Notes: generated by a model from the letters alone, not told the origin. A stretch of 64,000 bases of DNA from Enterovibrio nigricans DSM 22720 (GCF_900167155.1 NZ_FUXU01000005.1:62001-126000); one strand, 5' to 3'; shown: positions 27,752 to 37,833, numbered from the stretch's first letter. Made by a program: numbers and translations.

Positions 27752-29176
27752 TTACGGAGTATACACGCCTACGCCAAGATCATCTTCTTTGCGCGTTTTT
27801 GCCATCATTTCCGCAGGTGACATTGCCACACGCAGGTTCATTTTTTTTTCGGTGCGAATCAGTTCACCGCGCAGTGAGTTAGTCAGTACATCTGTGATTT
27901 TCACGTCAACAAATTGACCGATCAAATCCATAGAACCTTCAAAGTTCACCACTCGGTTATTTTCTGTCCGGCCACGCAACTCCATCAAGTTTTTACGTGA
28001 TGGGCCTTCAACCAAAATGCGTTGTTCAGTGTCCAGCATTTGACGGGCAAAAATCATCGTTTGCGCGTTAATTTGCTGTTGCAGCTCATACAAGCGTTCT
28101 TTCTTCACTTGCTCTGGCGTATCGTCTGGCATGTCTGCCGCCGGCGTACCTGGGCGAGGTGAGAAGACAAAACTAAAGCTCATGTCGAAGTTAATATCAC
28201 GAATTAGCTTCATGGTCGCTTGGAAATCGGCGTCTTCTTCGCCTGGGAAACCGACAATGAAGTCTGAGCTCATTGCGATATCAGGACGTACTGCACGCAG
28301 TTTGCGGATTTTTGACTTGTACTCAATCGCCGTGTGAGGGCGCTTCATCATGGTCAATATACGGTCCGAACCACTTTGCACTGGCAAGTGAAGGTGACTA
28401 ACCAATTCTGGCGTATCACGGTAGACTTCAATGATGTCATCGGTGAATTCAATTGGGTGGCTGGTGGTGTAGCGGATACGGTCAATACCGTCGATCGCTG
28501 CCACATAGCGCAGTAGTTCAGCAAAGGTGCATACGTCGCCGTCATGGGTGTCACCACGGTATGCGTTTACGTTTTGGCCCAACAGGTTAACTTCACGTAC
28601 GCCTTGCTCTGCAAGTTGCGCGATCTCAAACAGTACGTCGTCTATAGGACGGCTAACTTCTTCACCGCGGGTGTAAGGCACAACACAGTAGGTGCAGTAC
28701 TTAGAGCAGCCTTCCATGATAGAAACGAATGCGGTTGGGCCTTCAGCGCGAGGTTCTGGCATGGCATCGAATTTTTCGATCTCAGGGAAGGAGATGTCCA
28801 TCACTGGGCCATGATCTTGCTGAGATTGTTTGATCATTTGTGGCAGACGATGCAAAGTCTGTGGACCAAAAATCACATCAACATACGGTGCACGCTCACG
28901 AATGTGGTCGCCTTCCTGCGTTGCTACACAGCCACCTACGCCAATGACTAGGTCAGGCTTATGATCCTTCAGGTTTTTCCAGCGACCTAGCTGGTGGAAC
29001 ACTTTTTCCTGAGCCTTTTCACGGATTGAACAGGTATTCAGAAGCAGCACATCCGCTTCTTCCGGCACCTCGGTCAGCTCGTAGCCACCAGCCGCGTTAA
29101 GTAGATCTGCCATTTTTGATGAATCGTATTCGTTCATCTGGCAGCCCCAGGTTTTGATCAGCAGTTTCTTAGCCAT
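27752..29176 (-). CDS. miaB: tRNA-2-methylthio-N6-dimethylallyladenosine synthase
   Basis: MiaB is a radical SAM methylthiotransferase acting on i6A37 of tRNAs reading codons that begin with U. The N-terminal UPF0004 domain starts [12 protein letters not shown]; the radical SAM cluster is in [15 protein letters not shown] near residue 157; a TRAM domain closes the 474-residue protein. In E. coli, too, miaB lies upstream of ybeZ and beside ubiF, which is divergent here. Confidence 0.97.
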   Translation of the reverse strand: MAKKLLIKTWGCQMNEYDSSKMADLLNAAGGYELTEVPEEADVLLLNTCSIREKAQEKVFHQLGRWKNLKDHKPDLVIGVGGCVATQEGDHIRERAPYVDVIFGPQTLHRLPQMIKQSQQDHGPVMDISFPEIEKFDAMPEPRAEGPTAFVSIMEGCSKYCTYCVVPYTRGEEVSRPIDDVLFEIAQLAEQGVREVNLLGQNVNAYRGDTHDGDVCTFAELLRYVAAIDGIDRIRYTTSHPIEFTDDIIEVYRDTPELVSHLHLPVQSGSDRILTMMKRPHTAIEYKSKIRKLRAVRPDIAMSSDFIVGFPGEEDADFQATMKLIRDINFDMSFSFVFSPRPGTPAADMPDDTPEQVKKERLYELQQQINAQTMIFARQMLDTEQRILVEGPSRKNLMELRGRTENNRVVNFEGSMDLIGQFVDVKITDVLTNSLRGELIRTEKKMNLRVAMSPAEMMAKTRKEDDLGVGVYTP

Positions 29177-29331
29177 GTAACTTATTGCTCATGTTAATGT
29201 TTTTACGTCTTTCAGTTGAGTGTGATTCGATGAAGGCATGCGGTCTGGCCTCTTTACATCTCAACCGGAATTCACAATTCTGTTTGCTCCAGCACTTTCA
29301 AATGATTGGGCTGGGCTCTGATAAGCCGCGT

Positions 29332-29360
29332 ATTGTACTGCTTTAGTCAATCTGTGACCA
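29332..29360 (-). promoter_or_regulatory. Likely promoter of the miaB operon
   Basis: The minus strand shows TGGTCA, a 17-base spacer and TACAAT, about 155 bases upstream of the miaB start. The -10 is one base off consensus; the -35 is moderate. Confidence 0.4.
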
Positions 29361-29472
29361 GATCGCGTTCCCCCCAAATTTTTTAGTGGAATTGTCGCCG
29401 AAGTTTTGTAGTTCTTGTACTAACTGGGCGGCTTACAGGTAGAATGAGACCAGCTTCTAAAGAGATTTTGTT

Positions 29473-30633
29473 ATGAAACAATTCGATATTATTGTCGTGG
29501 GCGGTGGCATGGTGGGGGCTGCGGCTGCGCTGGGCCTTGCGAAGCAGGGAAAACGTGTCGCGATGGTTGAGCGCAATGCGCCAATCCCCTATTCGCCTGA
29601 ACAGCCAATGGATTTGCGTGTTTCCGCGATTTCTCCTGCATCTATTGGTCTGCTTAAATCCTTGAAAGTTTGGGGCGATGTCTCTGAAATGCGACTTTGT
29701 CCTTATCGACGTCTCGAAACCTGGGAACATCCAGAATGCCGTATTCGATTTGATGCTGACAGTATGAAGCTATCAGAACTTGGATTTATTGTTGAAAACC
29801 GGATCCTTCAGTTAGCCCTGTGGAAGGGCTGCGAAACGCAGCCAAATATGGAGATTATCTGCCCAGGTAATATCGTCGCTATGCGGTCCGACGAAAACGG
29901 CCATGTGGTTGAGTTGGAAAGTGGCGAGATGCTTCATGGTCGGTGGTTGTTGGGGGCTGACGGCGCCAACTCACGAGTACGTGATTACGCCAAAATAGGT
30001 GTGACAGCGTGGGATTATCGTCAGCACTGCATGCTGATTAACGTAAAAACCGAGTTACCACAACAAGACATTACTTGGCAGTGGTTTACGCCAGAAGGGC
30101 CGCGTTCTTTCTTGCCGCTTCCTGGCCATCAAGGCTCGCTGGTCTGGTATGACACGCCAGTACGCATCAAACAACTTTGCGGTTTGTCACCAGACGCTCT
30201 GCGTGATGAGGTATTGAAGCATTTCCCGAAAGAGTTGGGGAATATTGAGGTACTTGGGCAAGGCGCTTTCCCACTGACTCGTCGTCACGCGCAACGTTAC
30301 TACCGAAACAATGTGGTATTGCTGGGTGATGCGGCCCATACGATTAATCCTTTGGCCGGGCAGGGGGTGAATCTTGGCTTTAAAGACGTGGATGCTTTGC
30401 TGGATGTGGTGGCTGATGCGGGTGTTGAATGGCTGGATGAAACAGTATTGAAAGCCTACGAATACAAGCGAAAACCCGATAACCTCATGATGCAAACGGG
30501 CATGGACGTGTTCTATGGCGGCTTTAGCAATGATATTGCACCGCTAAAATTGCTGCGTAACGTCGGATTAAAGTTGGCCGAGAACAGCGGGGCAATCAAG
30601 CAGCAGGTGCTTAAATACGCGATGGGGCTTTAG
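29473..30633 (+). CDS. ubiF: Ubiquinone-biosynthesis FAD monooxygenase (UbiF type)
   Basis: A 386-residue FAD-dependent hydroxylase of the UbiF/UbiH/UbiI group. The Rossmann FAD motif is IIVVGGGMVGAAAALGLAKQG at residues 5-25, the second motif GADGANSRVRD near 163, and the FAD ribityl motif LLGDAAHTINPLAGQGVNLGFKD near 280. Position beside miaB and the tRNA array argues for UbiF, which hydroxylates C6 of the ring (3-demethoxyubiquinol), over its paralogs. It is divergent from miaB with a 296-base gap. Confidence 0.9.
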   Translation: MKQFDIIVVGGGMVGAAAALGLAKQGKRVAMVERNAPIPYSPEQPMDLRVSAISPASIGLLKSLKVWGDVSEMRLCPYRRLETWEHPECRIRFDADSMKLSELGFIVENRILQLALWKGCETQPNMEIICPGNIVAMRSDENGHVVELESGEMLHGRWLLGADGANSRVRDYAKIGVTAWDYRQHCMLINVKTELPQQDITWQWFTPEGPRSFLPLPGHQGSLVWYDTPVRIKQLCGLSPDALRDEVLKHFPKELGNIEVLGQGAFPLTRRHAQRYYRNNVVLLGDAAHTINPLAGQGVNLGFKDVDALLDVVADAGVEWLDETVLKAYEYKRKPDNLMMQTGMDVFYGGFSNDIAPLKLLRNVGLKLAENSGAIKQQVLKYAMGL

Positions 30634-30727
30634 CGTCATTCTTACTTGCCTAAATGGCGACTTGCCTAATGCTTATCGCCATTTATCCTGCGTCAGAAAT
30701 GTCGCTAAATCTCATTTTGCGCAACTG

Positions 30728-32197
30728 TTATGTGCCGCAGAAGGTTCGCAATACGCGCTCTTGCGGCTTTGGGGCGGCTTGCAAGTCGCGATTCTCTTCA
30801 GAGACGTGATACGGTGTTTTTAATGCCTCAGCCAAGCGATGGAAAAGGGTGAAGTCATTTCGTTCCATCGCATCTTCAATCGTTTTCTCGACCTGATGGT
30901 TTCGGGCGATCAATGCGGGGTTCGCTTGTCGCATCGCCGCAAGTGCCTCGTCGCTGCTATCTCTCTCTTGCGCCCACTGAGACAACCACGCTTGCCCGAC
31001 ATCGGCAGATGAAAACAGCGACAGCAATTCAGCGTCACTCTCGCCTTGGGCGTGACGTGTCAGTGCATCGAAGAACAAAGTAAAGTCGATGCCTTCGCGT
31101 TCAATAGTAGGAAGCGCACTGTTAATCAAATCTTCCGCCAATTCGTTATCAGATGTCATGCAGAGTTTGGCTTTTAGTCCTAGCTGGAACGTTTCTTGGA
31201 AGGTTGAGATGTAAATTTGCAGATGCGCTTCGGCAATCTTAATGGCTTGCTCTGAGTCGCTGTCAAACAAAGGCAGCAAGGTTTCCGCCAAACGCGAAAG
31301 GTTCCAGTAACCAATATTCGCTTGTTGGTTCCACGCGTATCTCCCTTCTCTGTCGATAGAGCTAAATACTTTGCCTGCTTTAAATTCATCCATGAACGCG
31401 CACGGACCAAAATCGATGGTCTCTCCAACCAATGACATATTGTCTGTGTTCATGACGCCGTGAATAAAGCCAACTAACATCCACTGAGCGATAAGATTAG
31501 CTTGCCGAATGCCGATGGCCTCTAACAGAGCTGGGTATTTATCATCGCGTTCAGACAGTGCTGAATAATGGTGTTCAATCAAGTGATCGGCCAGTGCTTT
31601 GACACCAGACTCTCCGCTTTTGGCGTAAGCGTACTGAAAAGATCCCACCCGAATATGGCTCGACGCCGCACGTGCCTGAATACCGCCGGGGACCATCTGG
31701 TAGTCTCGCATGACGCGTTCGCCTGTACCCAAGATGGCGAGCGTGCGAGTGGTTGGAATGCCTAAGCCAGCCATGGCTTCACCCATCAAATATTCTCGGA
31801 TCACGGCACCTACGGTTGCTCGGCCATCGCCACCACGAGAATAGGGCGTTCTTCCAGAACCTTTCAGTTGGACGTCAATGTATTGCTCATCTGAGATTTT
31901 GAGTTGGCCCAGCAAGTGAGCGCGGCCATCGCCAAGCAAAGGAGAGTAATGGCCAAATTGATGACCCGCATACGCCATTGCAATCGGATTGGACGCTGAA
32001 TAGTCGCCATTACCTGCAAGGTAGGAAATACCTTCAGTACCTTCGAACCATTCGCAATCAAGCCCGTAGTTTTTCAACAGGTTGTGATTAAGTGCCAGAA
32101 GAGTGGGAGATTCCACACGCTTTGGTGCGAGAGGCGTGTACATGTCATTTGGCAGATCGAGGTAAATCTGGTTTGAAATCGGATTTGTATTACTCAC
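30728..32197 (-). CDS. selO: Protein adenylyltransferase SelO (YdiU)
   Basis: SelO is a pseudokinase-fold enzyme that transfers AMP to Ser, Thr or Tyr of target proteins and is linked to redox stress. Family segments: AMAYAGHQFGHYSPLLGDGRA, KGSGRTPYSRGGDGRA, and GFIHGVMNTDNMSL with the metal-binding Asn/Asp. The protein ends in CGT: a cysteine third from the end, where animal SelO has selenocysteine. The GTG at 32197 has AGGAAG eight bases upstream and gives 489 residues; the frame remains open to 32254 without a ribosome site. Confidence 0.92.
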   Translation of the reverse strand: MSNTNPISNQIYLDLPNDMYTPLAPKRVESPTLLALNHNLLKNYGLDCEWFEGTEGISYLAGNGDYSASNPIAMAYAGHQFGHYSPLLGDGRAHLLGQLKISDEQYIDVQLKGSGRTPYSRGGDGRATVGAVIREYLMGEAMAGLGIPTTRTLAILGTGERVMRDYQMVPGGIQARAASSHIRVGSFQYAYAKSGESGVKALADHLIEHHYSALSERDDKYPALLEAIGIRQANLIAQWMLVGFIHGVMNTDNMSLVGETIDFGPCAFMDEFKAGKVFSSIDREGRYAWNQQANIGYWNLSRLAETLLPLFDSDSEQAIKIAEAHLQIYISTFQETFQLGLKAKLCMTSDNELAEDLINSALPTIEREGIDFTLFFDALTRHAQGESDAELLSLFSSADVGQAWLSQWAQERDSSDEALAAMRQANPALIARNHQVEKTIEDAMERNDFTLFHRLAEALKTPYHVSEENRDLQAAPKPQERVLRTFCGT

Positions 32198-32304
32198 GGC
32201 GACCACTTCCTTTCTGTCCTTATTAAAGCGTACAGATATTGGATGTTGATGCAACCACAGAGAAAACAGGGAATACGTGCAGGATAAAGTGAGGAGGCAG
32301 AAAC

Positions 32305-32330
32305 GAAAAAAGCCCGCCGTAAGGCGAGCT
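32305..32330 (-). terminator. Terminator of the tRNA array
   Basis: On the minus strand AGCTCGCC-TTAC-GGCGGGCT forms an eight-pair stem with one G-U pair, followed by TTTTTT. It lies 10 bases after the deleted tRNA-Gln copy. Confidence 0.85.
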
Positions 32331-32339
32331 CTCAGAATA

Positions 32340-32401
32340 TGGCTGGGGTACCGGGAATGGCGGCATCAAAAGCCGCTGCCTTACCGCTTGGCGATACCCC
32401 A
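32340..32401 (-). pseudogene. tRNA-Gln copy lacking the T arm
   Basis: These 62 bases match the intact tRNA-Gln at 32857-32931 except for an internal 13-base gap: the T-loop and part of its stem (TGGTTCAAATCCA) are missing. The acceptor stem, D arm, anticodon arm (TTG) and encoded CCA remain. Without the T arm it should not be a working elongator tRNA in a bacterium. It is the last element of the array, ten bases before the terminator. Confidence 0.85.
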
Positions 32402-32449
32402 ATTGTAATCACTTATAACATCGTGATTTATTACTCTCTGAAAGAGTAA

Positions 32450-32534
32450 TGGTGCGGAAGGAGAGACTTGAACTCTCACACCTTGCGGCGCCAGAACCTA
32501 AATCTGGTGCGTCTACCAATTTCGCCACTTCCGC
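32450..32534 (-). tRNA. tRNA-Leu (anticodon TAG)
   Basis: An 85-base class II tRNA with GCGGAAG acceptor strand, anticodon loop ATTTAGG (UAG), a long variable arm and encoded CCA. Nearly identical to the copy at 32987, differing at position 9 (G here, A there). Confidence 0.96.
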
Positions 32535-32593
32535 ATACAGTATTACTGGTCAGTTTTTAACCTTGTCTGACTCTCATTATAGAGCAAGGGGAT

Positions 32594-32680
32594 TGGTGCG
32601 AAGGGAGAGACTTGAACTCTCACGTCCGTTAGGACACTAACACCTGAAGCTAGCGCGTCTACCAATTCCGCCACCATCGC
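32594..32680 (-). tRNA. tRNA-Leu (anticodon CAG)
   Basis: An 87-base class II tRNA with the CTTCAGG anticodon loop (CAG), long variable arm and encoded CCA, reading CUG. The acceptor strands are GCGATGG and CCTTCGC, which leaves a U-U mismatch at positions 5 and 68; the rest of the stem pairs. Confidence 0.95.
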
Positions 32681-32767
32681 AAATTTTGTTCAGACTGAAA
32701 GCCTTGGCTTTCCGAGATTAGGTAGTTTCTCTTATCTGGTTGAAAGTCTCAAGACCTTCGATATTAG

Positions 32768-32844
32768 TGGTGGCTACGACGGGATTCGAACCTGTGACCC
32801 CATCATTATGAGTGATGTGCTCTAACCAACTGAGCTACGTAGCC
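32768..32844 (-). tRNA. tRNA-Met (elongator, anticodon CAT)
   Basis: A 77-base tRNA starting GGCTACG with anticodon CAT and encoded CCA. The G-C first pair and the lack of three G-C pairs in the anticodon stem mark it as elongator, not initiator. It appears identical to the copy at 33110. Confidence 0.95.
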
Positions 32845-32856
32845 AAACCAAATATG

Positions 32857-32931
32857 TGGCTGGGGTACCTGGATTTGAACCAGGGAATGGCGGCATCAAA
32901 AGCCGCTGCCTTACCGCTTGGCGATACCCCA
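32857..32931 (-). tRNA. tRNA-Gln (anticodon TTG)
   Basis: A complete 75-base tRNA starting TGGGGTA with anticodon TTG and encoded CCA. It is the parent form for judging the deleted copy at 32340. Confidence 0.96.
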
Positions 32932-32986
32932 ACAGAAATCACGCTGTAAAGCATGATTCTTGAATCTTTTACTCAATGAAGAGTAA

Positions 32987-33071
32987 TGGTGCGGAAGGAG
33001 AGACTTGAACTCTCACACCTTGCGGCGCCAGAACCTAAATCTGGTGCGTCTACCAATTTCGCTACTTCCGC
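32987..33071 (-). tRNA. tRNA-Leu (anticodon TAG), second copy
   Basis: An 85-base class II tRNA with anticodon UAG and encoded CCA. With the neighbouring Met and Gln genes it forms a Met-Leu-Gln unit that recurs further down the array. Confidence 0.96.
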
Positions 33072-33109
33072 ATTGTTGTTTTCTTTCTGAAAACGTCGCA
33101 CTAAAAGAA

Positions 33110-33186
33110 TGGTGGCTACGACGGGATTCGAACCTGTGACCCCATCATTATGAGTGATGTGCTCTAACCAACTGAGCTACGTAGCC
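33110..33186 (-). tRNA. tRNA-Met (elongator, anticodon CAT), first of the array
   Basis: A 77-base tRNA, GGCTACG acceptor, anticodon CAT, encoded CCA. It is the first gene behind the promoter at 33226-33254. Confidence 0.96.
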
Positions 33187-33225
33187 ATCTTTAATTTCAG
33201 AGGCTTCCCCCTGAGTGCGGGGCGC

Positions 33226-33254
33226 ATTATGCGAAGAAGCGTGTGAGCCGTCAA
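33226..33254 (-). promoter_or_regulatory. Promoter of the tRNA array
   Basis: The minus strand reads TTGACG, 17 bases, CATAAT, then GCGCCCCGCAC. The near-consensus boxes and the G+C-rich discriminator are typical of stable-RNA promoters under stringent (ppGpp) control. The first tRNA starts about 40 bases downstream of the -10. Confidence 0.88.
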
Positions 33255-33369
33255 CCCTTTTTCCAAGGTTTTTTTAGAGATTTAACGACTTCGGTGTGAA
33301 TTTAAACAATGTGGCGGCATTTATGACAACAATGGCTTTCAGGTATCCGTATTTTGTTGCCTTAGAACG

Positions 33370-33398
33370 AGAAAAAGCTGGCTCTCGCCAGCTTTTTT
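33370..33398. terminator. Terminator of ychF
   Basis: AAGCTGGC-TCTC-GCCAGCTT with A and T runs on both sides gives a terminator in either direction; it lies 22 bases after the ychF stop on the minus strand. Confidence 0.9.
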
Positions 33399-33419
33399 AG
33401 ATTGCTTTGCAGTAAATGC

Positions 33420-34511
33420 TTATACGTTAAAGCGGAAGTGGATTACGTCGCCATCTTTAACGATGTATTCTTTACCTTCCAAGCGCCATTTACCGGCAAC
33501 TTTTGCACCCGCTTCGCCGTTGTTTTGGATGAAGTCATCAAAACCGATGATTTCAGCGCGGATAAAGCCTTTTTCGAAGTCAGTGTGGATTTTACCTGCC
33601 GCTTGTGGTGCTGTTGCACCAACAGGGATTGTCCATGCACGTACTTCTTTCACGCCAGCGGTGAAGTAAGTTTGCAGCGTCAGAAGATCGTAGCCCGCAC
33701 GGATAACACGGTTAAGACCTGGTTCTTCCAGACCCATTTCTTCTAGGAATACGGCCGCTTCATCAGCGTCCAGTTCAGACAGTTCGCCTTCGATTTCAGC
33801 ACAAACTGCAACAACAGTCGCGCCTTCTTTCTCGGCGATTTCGCGCACGATATCCAGGTATGGGTTGTTTTCAAAACCGTCATCGTTCACGTTCGCGATG
33901 TACATGGTTGGTTTCAGCGTCAGGAAGTTCAGATAGTCTACCGCTGCTTTTTCTTCTTTGGTCAGTGACACTGAACGCAACATGTTGCCTTCTTCCAGTA
34001 CTGGAAGAAGTTTTTCCAGAACGCTGATTTCGAATTTCGCGTCGCGGTCACCGCCTTTCGCTTTCTTCGCTTGGCGTTGGATAGCACGCTCACACGCTTC
34101 CATATCAGACAGTGCAAGTTCAGTGTTGATAACATCAATATCGTCAGCTGGGTCAACTTTACCGGCAACGTGGATGATGTTGTCGTTTTCAAAACAACGA
34201 ACAACGTGACCAATTGCATCAGTTTCACGGATGTTAGCCAGGAATTTGTTGCCCAGACCTTCACCTTTAGATGCGCCAGCAACCAGACCTGCGATGTCTA
34301 CGAATTCCATCGTGGTTGGCAGGATACGCTGTGGGTTAACGATTTTTGCCAGTGCGTCCAAACGCAGATCTGGCACGGGTACCACGCCAGTGTTTGGCTC
34401 AATAGTACAGAACGGGAAGTTTGCCGCTTCAATACCTGCTTTGGTCAGAGCGTTGAACAGAGTTGATTTACCGACGTTTGGCAAACCAACGATACCGCAT
34501 TTAAAACCCAT
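33420..34511 (-). CDS. ychF: Redox-regulated ATPase YchF
   Basis: An Obg-family P-loop protein that prefers ATP to GTP and binds ribosomes; loss raises resistance to oxidative stress. The P-loop is GLPNVGKST at residues 9-17, the switch region [20 protein letters not shown] near 70, and a TGS domain closes the 363-residue protein ([16 protein letters not shown]). It follows pth, as in E. coli. Confidence 0.97.
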   Translation of the reverse strand: MGFKCGIVGLPNVGKSTLFNALTKAGIEAANFPFCTIEPNTGVVPVPDLRLDALAKIVNPQRILPTTMEFVDIAGLVAGASKGEGLGNKFLANIRETDAIGHVVRCFENDNIIHVAGKVDPADDIDVINTELALSDMEACERAIQRQAKKAKGGDRDAKFEISVLEKLLPVLEEGNMLRSVSLTKEEKAAVDYLNFLTLKPTMYIANVNDDGFENNPYLDIVREIAEKEGATVVAVCAEIEGELSELDADEAAVFLEEMGLEEPGLNRVIRAGYDLLTLQTYFTAGVKEVRAWTIPVGATAPQAAGKIHTDFEKGFIRAEIIGFDDFIQNNGEAGAKVAGKWRLEGKEYIVKDGDVIHFRFNV

Positions 34512-34606
34512 GAGATGGTAACCTTTCGTTGTAGAAACAGGATAATACCGCTCGAATTAAATACTCACGATTTAATCCGTTTGGTATCAGCGCTTTAGCC
34601 TTTGGC

Positions 34607-35197
34607 TTATTGCGCCTTAAATGTATGTAGGCGATTTTGCGCCTTAGCCAGATCGTCATTAAGCAGGATGTCGATACAGCGTACCGCTTCATCGACAGCT
34701 TGCTCGATTTGGCTGTGTTCATTCGCAGGTGCTTTCGTCAGCACGTAGCCTGCGACTTTGTCTTTGTGTCCAGGGTGTCCGATACCGACACGAAGACGAT
34801 AGAATTCTTTGTTGTTGCCCATCTTACTGATGATATCGCGAAGGCCATTGTGGCCACCGTGACCACCGCCTTTTTTGAACTTGGCAACACCTGGAGGTAA
34901 ATCGAGTTCATCGTGGGCGACCATGATTTCTTCCGGTTTGATTTGGAAGAATTTCGCGAGCGCGGCAACTGATTTACCTGACAGGTTCATGAAGGTTGTC
35001 GGGATCAACAAACGCAGATCTTCGCCACCTACACTGATTCTGGCAGTCAAGCCAAAGTACTTTTTGTCTTCTTTCAGCGACACGTTATGAATGCGTGCCA
35101 GCTCTTCAACGACCCAAGCACCCGCATTGTGGCGGGTTTTAGCATATTCTGGCCCTGGATTTGCCAGACCCACTAAAAGACGAATTTGATCGCTCAC
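34607..35197 (-). CDS. pth: Peptidyl-tRNA hydrolase
   Basis: Pth releases peptides from peptidyl-tRNA that drops off the ribosome. The 196-residue enzyme has the [21 protein letters not shown] motif with the catalytic histidine near residue 23, [10 protein letters not shown] near 68 and HDELDLPPG near 95. It lies 95 bases before ychF on the same strand. Confidence 0.97.
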   Translation of the reverse strand: MSDQIRLLVGLANPGPEYAKTRHNAGAWVVEELARIHNVSLKEDKKYFGLTARISVGGEDLRLLIPTTFMNLSGKSVAALAKFFQIKPEEIMVAHDELDLPPGVAKFKKGGGHGGHNGLRDIISKMGNNKEFYRLRVGIGHPGHKDKVAGYVLTKAPANEHSQIEQAVDEAVRCIDILLNDDLAKAQNRLHTFKAQ

Positions 35198-35294
35198 GCA
35201 GAGATTCTCGTTGTTCTGAATTTTCAGTGACGAGCACAGGTAAGCAAACCTACCTGCGCCAAAAGCGGCTTATCCTACCATTATCTGCGCAAAA

Positions 35295-35325
35295 CAAAAA
35301 CGCCTCGCGAGAGCGAGGCGTTTTT
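35295..35325 (-). terminator. Terminator of prs
   Basis: AACGCCTCGC-GAGA-GCGAGGCGTT is a ten-pair hairpin; the minus strand continues TTTTTG. It is 20 bases after the prs stop and separates prs from pth. Confidence 0.92.
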
Positions 35326-35344
35326 CTCTGACTGGATCCGACAA

Positions 35345-36289
35345 TTAGTCGAACATTGCAGAGATAGATTCTTCGTTGCTGATACGACGGATTGCTTCAG
35401 CTAGCATGCCTGACAGTGTCAGTTGAGACACTTTACCGGTTGCTTGCATTTCCGCGCTCAGTGGGATTGAGTCAGTGACGATCACTTCGTCAATCACAGA
35501 ATCTTTGATGTTCTGAGGCGCATTGCCTGAGAATACCGCGTGAGTTGCGTAAGCGAATACACGCTTCGCGCCACGGTTTTTCAGCGCTTCTGCTGCTTTA
35601 CATAGCGTACCGCCGGTGTCGATCATGTCATCAACGATGATACAGTCACGACCTTCAACGTCACCGATCAGGTGCATAACCTGAGAAACGTTTGCACGTG
35701 GACGGCGTTTGTCGATGATAGCGATGTCAGTGTCGTCCAGCAGTTTTGCTGTTGCACGTGCACGTACTACGCCACCGATGTCTGGAGAAACGACAACTGG
35801 ATCTTCCAGTTTCTTCGCCAGCATGTCTTCAAGCAGAACAGGCGTACCGAAGATGTTGTCAACAGGCACATCGAAGAAGCCCTGAATCTGCTCGGCATGC
35901 AGATCTACAGTCAGAACGCGGTCAACACCAACGTTAGACAGGAAGTCTGCAATGACTTTCGCAGTAATTGGCACACGTGCTGAACGAACACGACGGTCCT
36001 GACGTGCATAGCCAAAGTAAGGAATAACTGCAGTGATTCGGCCAGCTGATGCACGACGCAGTGCGTCGATCATCACAACCAATTCCATTAGATTGTCGTT
36101 GGTTGGCGCACATGTCGACTGGATAACGAATACGTCGCTACCCCGTACGTTTTCATTGATTTGTACACACACCTCACCGTCAGAAAAACGGCTAACAGTT
36201 GCGTCACCTAGTGACATATATAGGCGATTCGCGATGCGTTGGGCGAGTACAGGCGTTGCATTACCAGCAAACAGCTTCATATCAGGCAC
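35345..36289 (-). CDS. prs: Ribose-phosphate pyrophosphokinase
   Basis: Prs makes PRPP from ribose 5-phosphate and ATP for nucleotide, histidine, tryptophan and NAD synthesis. The pyrophosphate-binding [20 protein letters not shown] near residue 97 and the PRPP loop [15 protein letters not shown] near 213 are present. The GTG at 36289 (MPDMKLF) matches the E. coli start and is preceded by GAGG at nine bases, giving 314 residues; an ATG nine codons upstream is less likely. It follows ispE by 42 bases. Confidence 0.96.
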   Translation of the reverse strand: MPDMKLFAGNATPVLAQRIANRLYMSLGDATVSRFSDGEVCVQINENVRGSDVFVIQSTCAPTNDNLMELVVMIDALRRASAGRITAVIPYFGYARQDRRVRSARVPITAKVIADFLSNVGVDRVLTVDLHAEQIQGFFDVPVDNIFGTPVLLEDMLAKKLEDPVVVSPDIGGVVRARATAKLLDDTDIAIIDKRRPRANVSQVMHLIGDVEGRDCIIVDDMIDTGGTLCKAAEALKNRGAKRVFAYATHAVFSGNAPQNIKDSVIDEVIVTDSIPLSAEMQATGKVSQLTLSGMLAEAIRRISNEESISAMFD

Positions 36290-36331
36290 GGTGGAAAACC
36301 TCGGGGTAGTATCCATTGAGTGTTGACTATC

Positions 36332-37183
36332 TCATTGTGTTTGTGAATTCAAGGTGGTGAAAAGCGGTGACGTGTTTACACCACGCGCTACAAACCCAGT
36401 AAGCCAGTCGGGCAATTGGTTTAATGTCGAACGAGCGGCTGCTTCATCTTCGAACTCAGCGAAGACACAGGCACCTGTTCCAGTCAATCTTGACGGCGCG
36501 TATTCTAGCAGCCACGAAATGGCCTTATCAACCTCTGGGAACAACTCTCTCACGATCTTTTCGCAATCGTTTTCGTGTTTTTCCGCCAATAGCTCATTTA
36601 ATGTGCGATTGGGTGTATTGCGAGTCAGATTTTCGTGTCCAAAAATTTTGGCGGTTGCGATACTAACGTCCGGTTTTGCCACTAAATACCATTTCTCAGG
36701 TGCGTCGGCAGGTTGCAGCTTTTCACCCACACCTTCTGCAAATGCGGTGGTGCCCCGAACAAAGACAGGCACATCAGCCCCTAATGCTAGACCCATCTCG
36801 GCGAGTTCGTCGATGGAAAGTTTGGTTTCCCAAAGATAATTCAGTGCAATCAGCGCTGTTGCGGCGTTAGACGATCCGCCGCCGAGACCGCCGCCCATGG
36901 GCAAAATTTTGTCAATATGGATATGGGCGCCCGCTTTGCAACCTGTTTTTGACTTAATGGCCATGGCTGCACGATAGACAAGATTGTCTTGCGGCAAAAG
37001 ACCTTCAATGTCAGGAGACAAGGTCACAGAGCCTGTCTCGTTAGGCGTGATAGTTAAACTGTCGCCGTAATCGAGAAACTGAAAAAGCGTTTGTAAATCG
37101 TGGTATCCGTTGTCACGGCGACCCGTTATATAAAGAAATAAATTAAGCTTGGCGGGTGACGGCCAAACGGATGGCTGATGCAT
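36332..37183 (-). CDS. ispE: 4-diphosphocytidyl-2-C-methyl-D-erythritol kinase
   Basis: A GHMP kinase of the MEP pathway of isoprenoid synthesis. [22 protein letters not shown] starts the protein; the ATP loop is [14 protein letters not shown] near residue 90. The ATG at 37183 overlaps the lolB stop as TAATG and gives 283 residues, exactly the E. coli length; a GTG at 37198 is an alternative. It stands between lolB and prs, a conserved trio. Confidence 0.96.
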   Translation of the reverse strand: MHQPSVWPSPAKLNLFLYITGRRDNGYHDLQTLFQFLDYGDSLTITPNETGSVTLSPDIEGLLPQDNLVYRAAMAIKSKTGCKAGAHIHIDKILPMGGGLGGGSSNAATALIALNYLWETKLSIDELAEMGLALGADVPVFVRGTTAFAEGVGEKLQPADAPEKWYLVAKPDVSIATAKIFGHENLTRNTPNRTLNELLAEKHENDCEKIVRELFPEVDKAISWLLEYAPSRLTGTGACVFAEFEDEAAARSTLNQLPDWLTGFVARGVNTSPLFTTLNSQTQ

Positions 37184-37791
37184 TATTCGTATATCCACTG
37201 AGAAATGACGAGATTCACTTTCTGGTCATTCTTTATCATTTTGATTTTGGATGGCAGCAGGCTGGCTGTATTTGCGTCATAGCTAACGTAATCGAGTTGC
37301 CAACCGGGTTTGTTTGATTCGATGTTGTTTTCGCTCAACGATGCTAAGCGGTTGTCCGCCCCAAGTTGATAGTCGTTGCCCGTCGCAGGAAGGCCTTTAA
37401 TCCAGAACATCATGTCATCGACAGGTAATGCTATGCCCGTTAGTGACTTTAATAGCTTGTCTGCATTTTTCCCTATGTAACGTTTTCCATCGTTATCAAC
37501 TAATTCAGCATGTGTTGGCGTCGCATCCAATTTAAGTAAGGTTGCTCCCAAGAAGTTGCTTAAACGCAGTGAGAGTGTGTCACCTTCTTGTTGCCAGACA
37601 AAGTTAGCAGAGACGCGTTGTTCTGGGCTAATGAATGCCACCTTGCCTTTGACTGTGAAATGTTGGATTTCTGATAATGCGGCCTGATGCGCTTCCCATT
37701 GCGTTAATGGAGCGGGAGGCGTTGTCGTACAACCGGATAGGCCAAGGAAACTGAGGAATAGCAAAAGAAAAAGGCGTAGTTGTCGATGCAT
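37183..37791 (-). CDS. lolB: Outer-membrane lipoprotein receptor LolB
   Basis: LolB receives lipoproteins from LolA and inserts them in the outer membrane, being a lipoprotein itself. The signal peptide ends LSGC, with the lipid on Cys21 when the ATG at 37791 is used; GGAG stands six bases before it. Two earlier in-frame ATGs (37815, 37803) arise from a short repeat of [25 protein letters not shown] and LGATLLKLD are family features. The 202-residue length is close to that of E. coli. Confidence 0.94.
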   Translation of the reverse strand: MHRQLRLFLLLFLSFLGLSGCTTTPPAPLTQWEAHQAALSEIQHFTVKGKVAFISPEQRVSANFVWQQEGDTLSLRLSNFLGATLLKLDATPTHAELVDNDGKRYIGKNADKLLKSLTGIALPVDDMMFWIKGLPATGNDYQLGADNRLASLSENNIESNKPGWQLDYVSYDANTASLLPSKIKMIKNDQKVNLVISQWIYE

Positions 37792-37833
37792 TGAAAACTC
37801 CATGTCAAACTCCATGTTGATTGGAGTCCTAGG

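Noticed and set aside
30652-30684. Bidirectional terminator between ubiF and selO
   Set aside because: AAATGGCGA and TCGCCATTT are inverted copies, but the 15-base loop and missing T run make it weak.
32281-33190. Small open frames across the tRNA array
   Set aside because: They run over tRNA genes on the opposite strand and encode nothing recognisable.
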